Shown one piece after another: positions 61,591-64,000 of a stretch of 64,000 nucleotides of DNA. The notes below the pieces were generated by a model. It saw only the letters and a list, made by a program, of their open reading frames with translations, was not told where the DNA came from and searched no databases. Both the position numbers and the translations under genes were made by a program. Source of the stretch: Burkholderiales bacterium (GTDB taxonomy: Bacteria; Pseudomonadota; Gammaproteobacteria; Burkholderiales; Burkholderiaceae_D); NCBI GenBank assembly GCA_016177875.1, contig JACOUL010000044.1, positions 23,921 through 87,920 on the forward strand, written 5' to 3'. Within the stretch, counting starts at the first letter, position 1, and each line of letters begins with the position of its first letter.

Positions 61591-62829
61591 ATGAACGATT
61601 TTTCCGTGGCGAATACCGGTGAAATTGCCCCCATCGCCGAACGCGACCTGAGCTTTTACTTGAGCTTCTTCAAGGAGCTGCAAGCAGTCACCAACAAAAT
61701 CCATGCAACCGATAACGTCGATCAAATCATGCTCGATTTATCGGGCGATATATGTCATTTATTCGATTGCGATCGATTGACCCTGTATGCGGTGAGCGCA
61801 GGCAAGACTTATATCGAATCCAAAATTAAAACCGGCCTGCATTCCTTCCGCGACTTCACGCTGCCGATTTCTGCCAAGAGTATCGCCGGCTATGTCGCCA
61901 TGACGCAGACCAACGTCAACATCAGCGATGTCTATGAAGCATCCGAATTGCAAAAGCTGTCGCCTGAGCTGGAATTCATGCACAAGGTAGACAAGCGTAC
62001 CGGTTATCGCACCCGGCAAATGCTGGCCGGCCCCTTGATCAACGCCCATAACGGTGAAACGCTAGGCGTGGTGCAGCTCATCAATACACATTCGGGTGTA
62101 TCCTTTTCCACCATCATGGAAGACGGTTTGCAAGAGTTGTGCGAAACCCTTTCGATTGCCTTTGCCAAACGCATGCGCCCGGCGATCCGAGCGAAGTACG
62201 ATGCCTTGGTGGCCAATGCCGTCTTGTCTGCCGCCGATCTTGAGATGGCGAACCGCTCGGCGCGCCGCAAGCATGACGATATCGAAGCCATTTTGCTGAA
62301 TCAATTTCAAGTGAGCTTGAGCGATATCGGCCGTGCCCTGGAAGCTTATTTCGGCATCACCTATGAGCCGTATCGGGAAGAACGCGTGCGGCCGGATTCG
62401 CTTTTGAAAAACTTCAAACGCGAATTCATCGAGCAAAGTCTTTGGTTGCCCTTAGAGGAAATCGACGATGGCGTCATCGTGCTCACACCGGCGCCGGATC
62501 GAGTCAAGGGATCGCGCATCATCCAAAATCTGTTCCCTAACTCCAATTTGATCTACCGGGTAACGACTGCCCGGGAATTCCGGCATACGGTGGATCAATT
62601 TTTTGGAATGCGCCACGAAGATGGTACGGCAACGTCCATCGCGACTGCAAAAACGCCGTCGCCGCAAGCTTTGGAAGAACGCGTCGGTAAGTTGATTCAA
62701 CAAGCGTTTGCACAACATGCGCAAGACGTTCACATTCAGCTGGAGCTGACCAGACCGGCAGCAGCAACTAACGACGGTAAGCGCTTGGGTGGACAATTCG
62801 CCGTCGATTTCGACATCGACAATAGCTAA
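61591..62829 (+). CDS. GAF plus MshEN/GspE N-terminal domain protein, truncated before the ATPase
   Basis: The 412-aa protein has a GAF domain (about 35-185) and then a GspE N-terminal (MshEN-like) region at about 232-340 (VSLSDIGRALEAYFGITYEP, RVTTAREFRHTVDQFF). After this, EERVGKLIQQAFAQHAQDVHIQLE corresponds to the SDIHIEP start of the T2SSE ATPase domain. The chain then ends within 25 residues, with no Walker A. It is therefore a regulatory half of a pilus or secretion ATPase. MshEN domains can bind c-di-GMP or ATP. No ATPase fragment follows in the DNA. Confidence 0.8.
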   Translation: MNDFSVANTGEIAPIAERDLSFYLSFFKELQAVTNKIHATDNVDQIMLDLSGDICHLFDCDRLTLYAVSAGKTYIESKIKTGLHSFRDFTLPISAKSIAGYVAMTQTNVNISDVYEASELQKLSPELEFMHKVDKRTGYRTRQMLAGPLINAHNGETLGVVQLINTHSGVSFSTIMEDGLQELCETLSIAFAKRMRPAIRAKYDALVANAVLSAADLEMANRSARRKHDDIEAILLNQFQVSLSDIGRALEAYFGITYEPYREERVRPDSLLKNFKREFIEQSLWLPLEEIDDGVIVLTPAPDRVKGSRIIQNLFPNSNLIYRVTTAREFRHTVDQFFGMRHEDGTATSIATAKTPSPQALEERVGKLIQQAFAQHAQDVHIQLELTRPAAATNDGKRLGGQFAVDFDIDNS

Positions 62830-62917
62830 TTTTCTTTCGCTGCCGCAAGTCCCACTTGAACAACGCATTTGTGGCACCATGTTACCTTTGATACGGTCTT
62901 ATAAGACTGATACACCG

Positions 62918-62939
62918 GGCGCTGTGATAGCGCCGCCAT
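62918..62939 (+). terminator. Possible terminator before Tim44-like gene
   Basis: GGCGCT (62918-62923) and AGCGCC (62929-62934) pair around GTGAT, with a T run five bases on that overlaps the next gene's leader. A perfect palindrome GTCTTATAAGAC lies at 62896-62907. Confidence 0.3.
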
Positions 62940-62953
62940 TTTTGGAGAAATGC

Positions 62954-63841
62954 ATGAAAAAACTTTGGTCATTGCTGCTTGCGGCCATCATGTTGGCCTC
63001 GCTGGGCATTTCCACCGCGGAAGCCAAACGCCTGGGTGGGGGAAGTTCATTCGGCAAACAATCGCAAAGCGCCAACCGCCAATCTTTGCCTCCGGCACAA
63101 AATCAAGCGGCAAAGCCGAATAGCCCTACGGCACCGGGCGCTACGCCGCCCAAACCTGCCAGCCCTTGGAAAGGCATTTTGGGTGGAGCGCTGCTCGGCC
63201 TCGGCTTGGGCGCGTTGTTGTCGCATCTGGGCATAGGCGGTGCGTTAGCCGGCATGATCGGTACTATCCTCACGATCGCGCTGATCGGATTGGTGCTGAT
63301 GTTTATTTTCCGCTTATTTAGCCGCAAGCAAGAACAAGCGCGGCCTGCCTTTGCCGGCGCAACTTCGAGCGGCTTCTCTACGCCGGAAATCGGCTCTCGT
63401 CTCGAGTCCGGCCAACCCGCTGCATTGCAGGGCACGCCGATGGGCTCCGTCAACACCGCTTCGGGTGTACCGGACGGGTTCGACACTCCGGGATTTTTGC
63501 GGCAAGCAAAGACTAACTTCATCCGTATGCAAGCCGCCTGGGATCGCGGCGACGTAAGCGACATTCGCGAATTCACGACGCCCGAGGCGTTCGCTGAATT
63601 GCGCTTGCAGATGCAGGAATCCGGCGCTTCCAAGCACCACACGGATGTGGTGTCGCTCGACGCCGATTTGTTGGGCATCGAAACCCATGCGGATGAATAT
63701 CTGGCCAGCGTGCGTTTCTCCGGCATGATCAAGGAAGCGGAACATGCATCCGCCGAACCGTTTAGCGAAGTATGGAATTTGGCCAAACCGGTCAATGGCC
63801 AGACCGGCTGGCTGTTGGCAGGAATTCAGCAAGTACAATAA
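62954..63841 (+). CDS. Tim44-like domain membrane protein
   Basis: The 295-aa protein has a signal-anchor or signal peptide (LWSLLLAAIMLASLGISTAEA) and a Gln/Pro/Ala-rich segment. A glycine-rich hydrophobic region with one or two helices lies at about 80-120 (LLGLGLGALLSHLGIGG). The C-terminal Tim44-like domain (about 180-295) begins FLRQAKTNFIRMQAAWDRGD. GGAG with 6-base spacing fixes the ATG at 62954. Bacterial members are of unknown function and are thought to act at the membrane. Confidence 0.85.
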   Translation: MKKLWSLLLAAIMLASLGISTAEAKRLGGGSSFGKQSQSANRQSLPPAQNQAAKPNSPTAPGATPPKPASPWKGILGGALLGLGLGALLSHLGIGGALAGMIGTILTIALIGLVLMFIFRLFSRKQEQARPAFAGATSSGFSTPEIGSRLESGQPAALQGTPMGSVNTASGVPDGFDTPGFLRQAKTNFIRMQAAWDRGDVSDIREFTTPEAFAELRLQMQESGASKHHTDVVSLDADLLGIETHADEYLASVRFSGMIKEAEHASAEPFSEVWNLAKPVNGQTGWLLAGIQQVQ

Positions 63842-63917
63842 TCTTGCTTAATCGACGTCCAAAAAAATGCCCGCTTTCAACAGGCTGTGTAAAAAGTCTG
63901 AGAATTGGCTGATGATG

Positions 63918-63949
63918 AAACGCCCCGCGCAAGTGGGGCGTTTTGTTTT
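63918..63949. terminator. Strong terminator near window end
   Basis: AAACGCCCC (63918-63926) pairs with GGGGCGTTT (63935-63943), followed by TGTTTTG. T tracts occur on both strands, so it can act bidirectionally. Confidence 0.8.
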
Positions 63950-64000
63950 GAGGCGGCAGGTTAAAAAATGCTCTCAGGCCTGCAGCACCTGTCTCATCCA

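Noticed and set aside
63875..63905. Sequence resembling an insertion-sequence end (CAGGCTGTGTAAAAAGTC)
   Set aside because: Only one end would be in the window and no transposase is visible, so it cannot be supported.

Overview
The window reads as chromosomal DNA of a betaproteobacterium, most likely Burkholderiales near Oxalobacteraceae. This is inferred from the gene families, the use of TTG and GTG starts and the moderately GC-rich codon use; no rRNA or tRNA was seen to confirm it. Coding density is high and no complete insertion sequence, prophage or CRISPR array is visible.

Layout. (1) 0.1-10.5 kb: a J-domain/trypsin-like protease, a methyltransferase, a periplasmic solute-binding protein paired with a large hybrid histidine kinase, a class A penicillin-binding protein, and a PAS protein with a degenerate GGDEF domain. 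(2) 10.6-22.9 kb, minus strand: a compact type IVb (R64 thin-pilus-like) operon. From its 5' end it encodes a TcpQ/PilL-like protein, secretin PilN, PilP, PilO, assembly ATPase PilQ, membrane protein PilR, pilin PilS, a second PilT/DotB-like ATPase, a PilM-like protein, a minor pilin, and two exported proteins. The two exported proteins share an eight-residue motif just after their signal peptides. A lytic transglycosylase lies upstream, and between it and the operon is a leader that can fold into a three-way junction. No prepilin peptidase is encoded here. (3) 22.9-25.3 kb: leuA and an Lrp-type regulator. (4) 25.4-32.9 kb: an ECF sigma factor and RskA-like anti-sigma factor, with divergent DUF4198-SnoaL and DUF4331-lipoprotein transcription units. 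Between those two units lie back-to-back promoters of one design (TGAA[A/T]CC-N16-CGTATA), probably the sigma factor's targets. DUF3095 and MuiA-like genes follow.

(5) 33-35.6 kb: an acyltransferase, a hydrolase and a response regulator with Glu at its phosphorylation site. (6) 35.7-42.1 kb: a DUF350/SPFH-SHOCT/DUF4178 membrane module divergent from a membrane-anchored spermidine-synthase-like protein and a Tat-exported FAD oxidoreductase. (7) 42.1-43 kb: a c-di-GMP-I (GEMM-I) riboswitch in front of a small exported protein and a translationally coupled PilZ protein. (8) 43-50.5 kb: an AsmA-family protein, then a four-gene cluster containing an FAD oxidase-methyltransferase fusion. (9) 50.5-64 kb: a MITE-like repeat, a Crp/Fnr regulator, a CheY-like regulator, a Ser/Gly-rich exported protein, two NarX/LiaS-type kinases, an endonuclease/exonuclease/phosphatase protein coupled to a phospholipase D-VTT fusion, a PHB-depolymerase-like esterase, a truncated GspE-like protein with a GAF domain, and a Tim44-like protein.

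Themes. c-di-GMP (riboswitch, PilZ, degenerate GGDEF, MshEN-type domain), surface and pilus functions, and signalling proteins with altered catalytic residues recur. The strongest candidates for something new are the two putative pilus-secreted proteins with the shared N-terminal peptide, the folded leader of the pilus operon, and the divergent ECF promoter pair.
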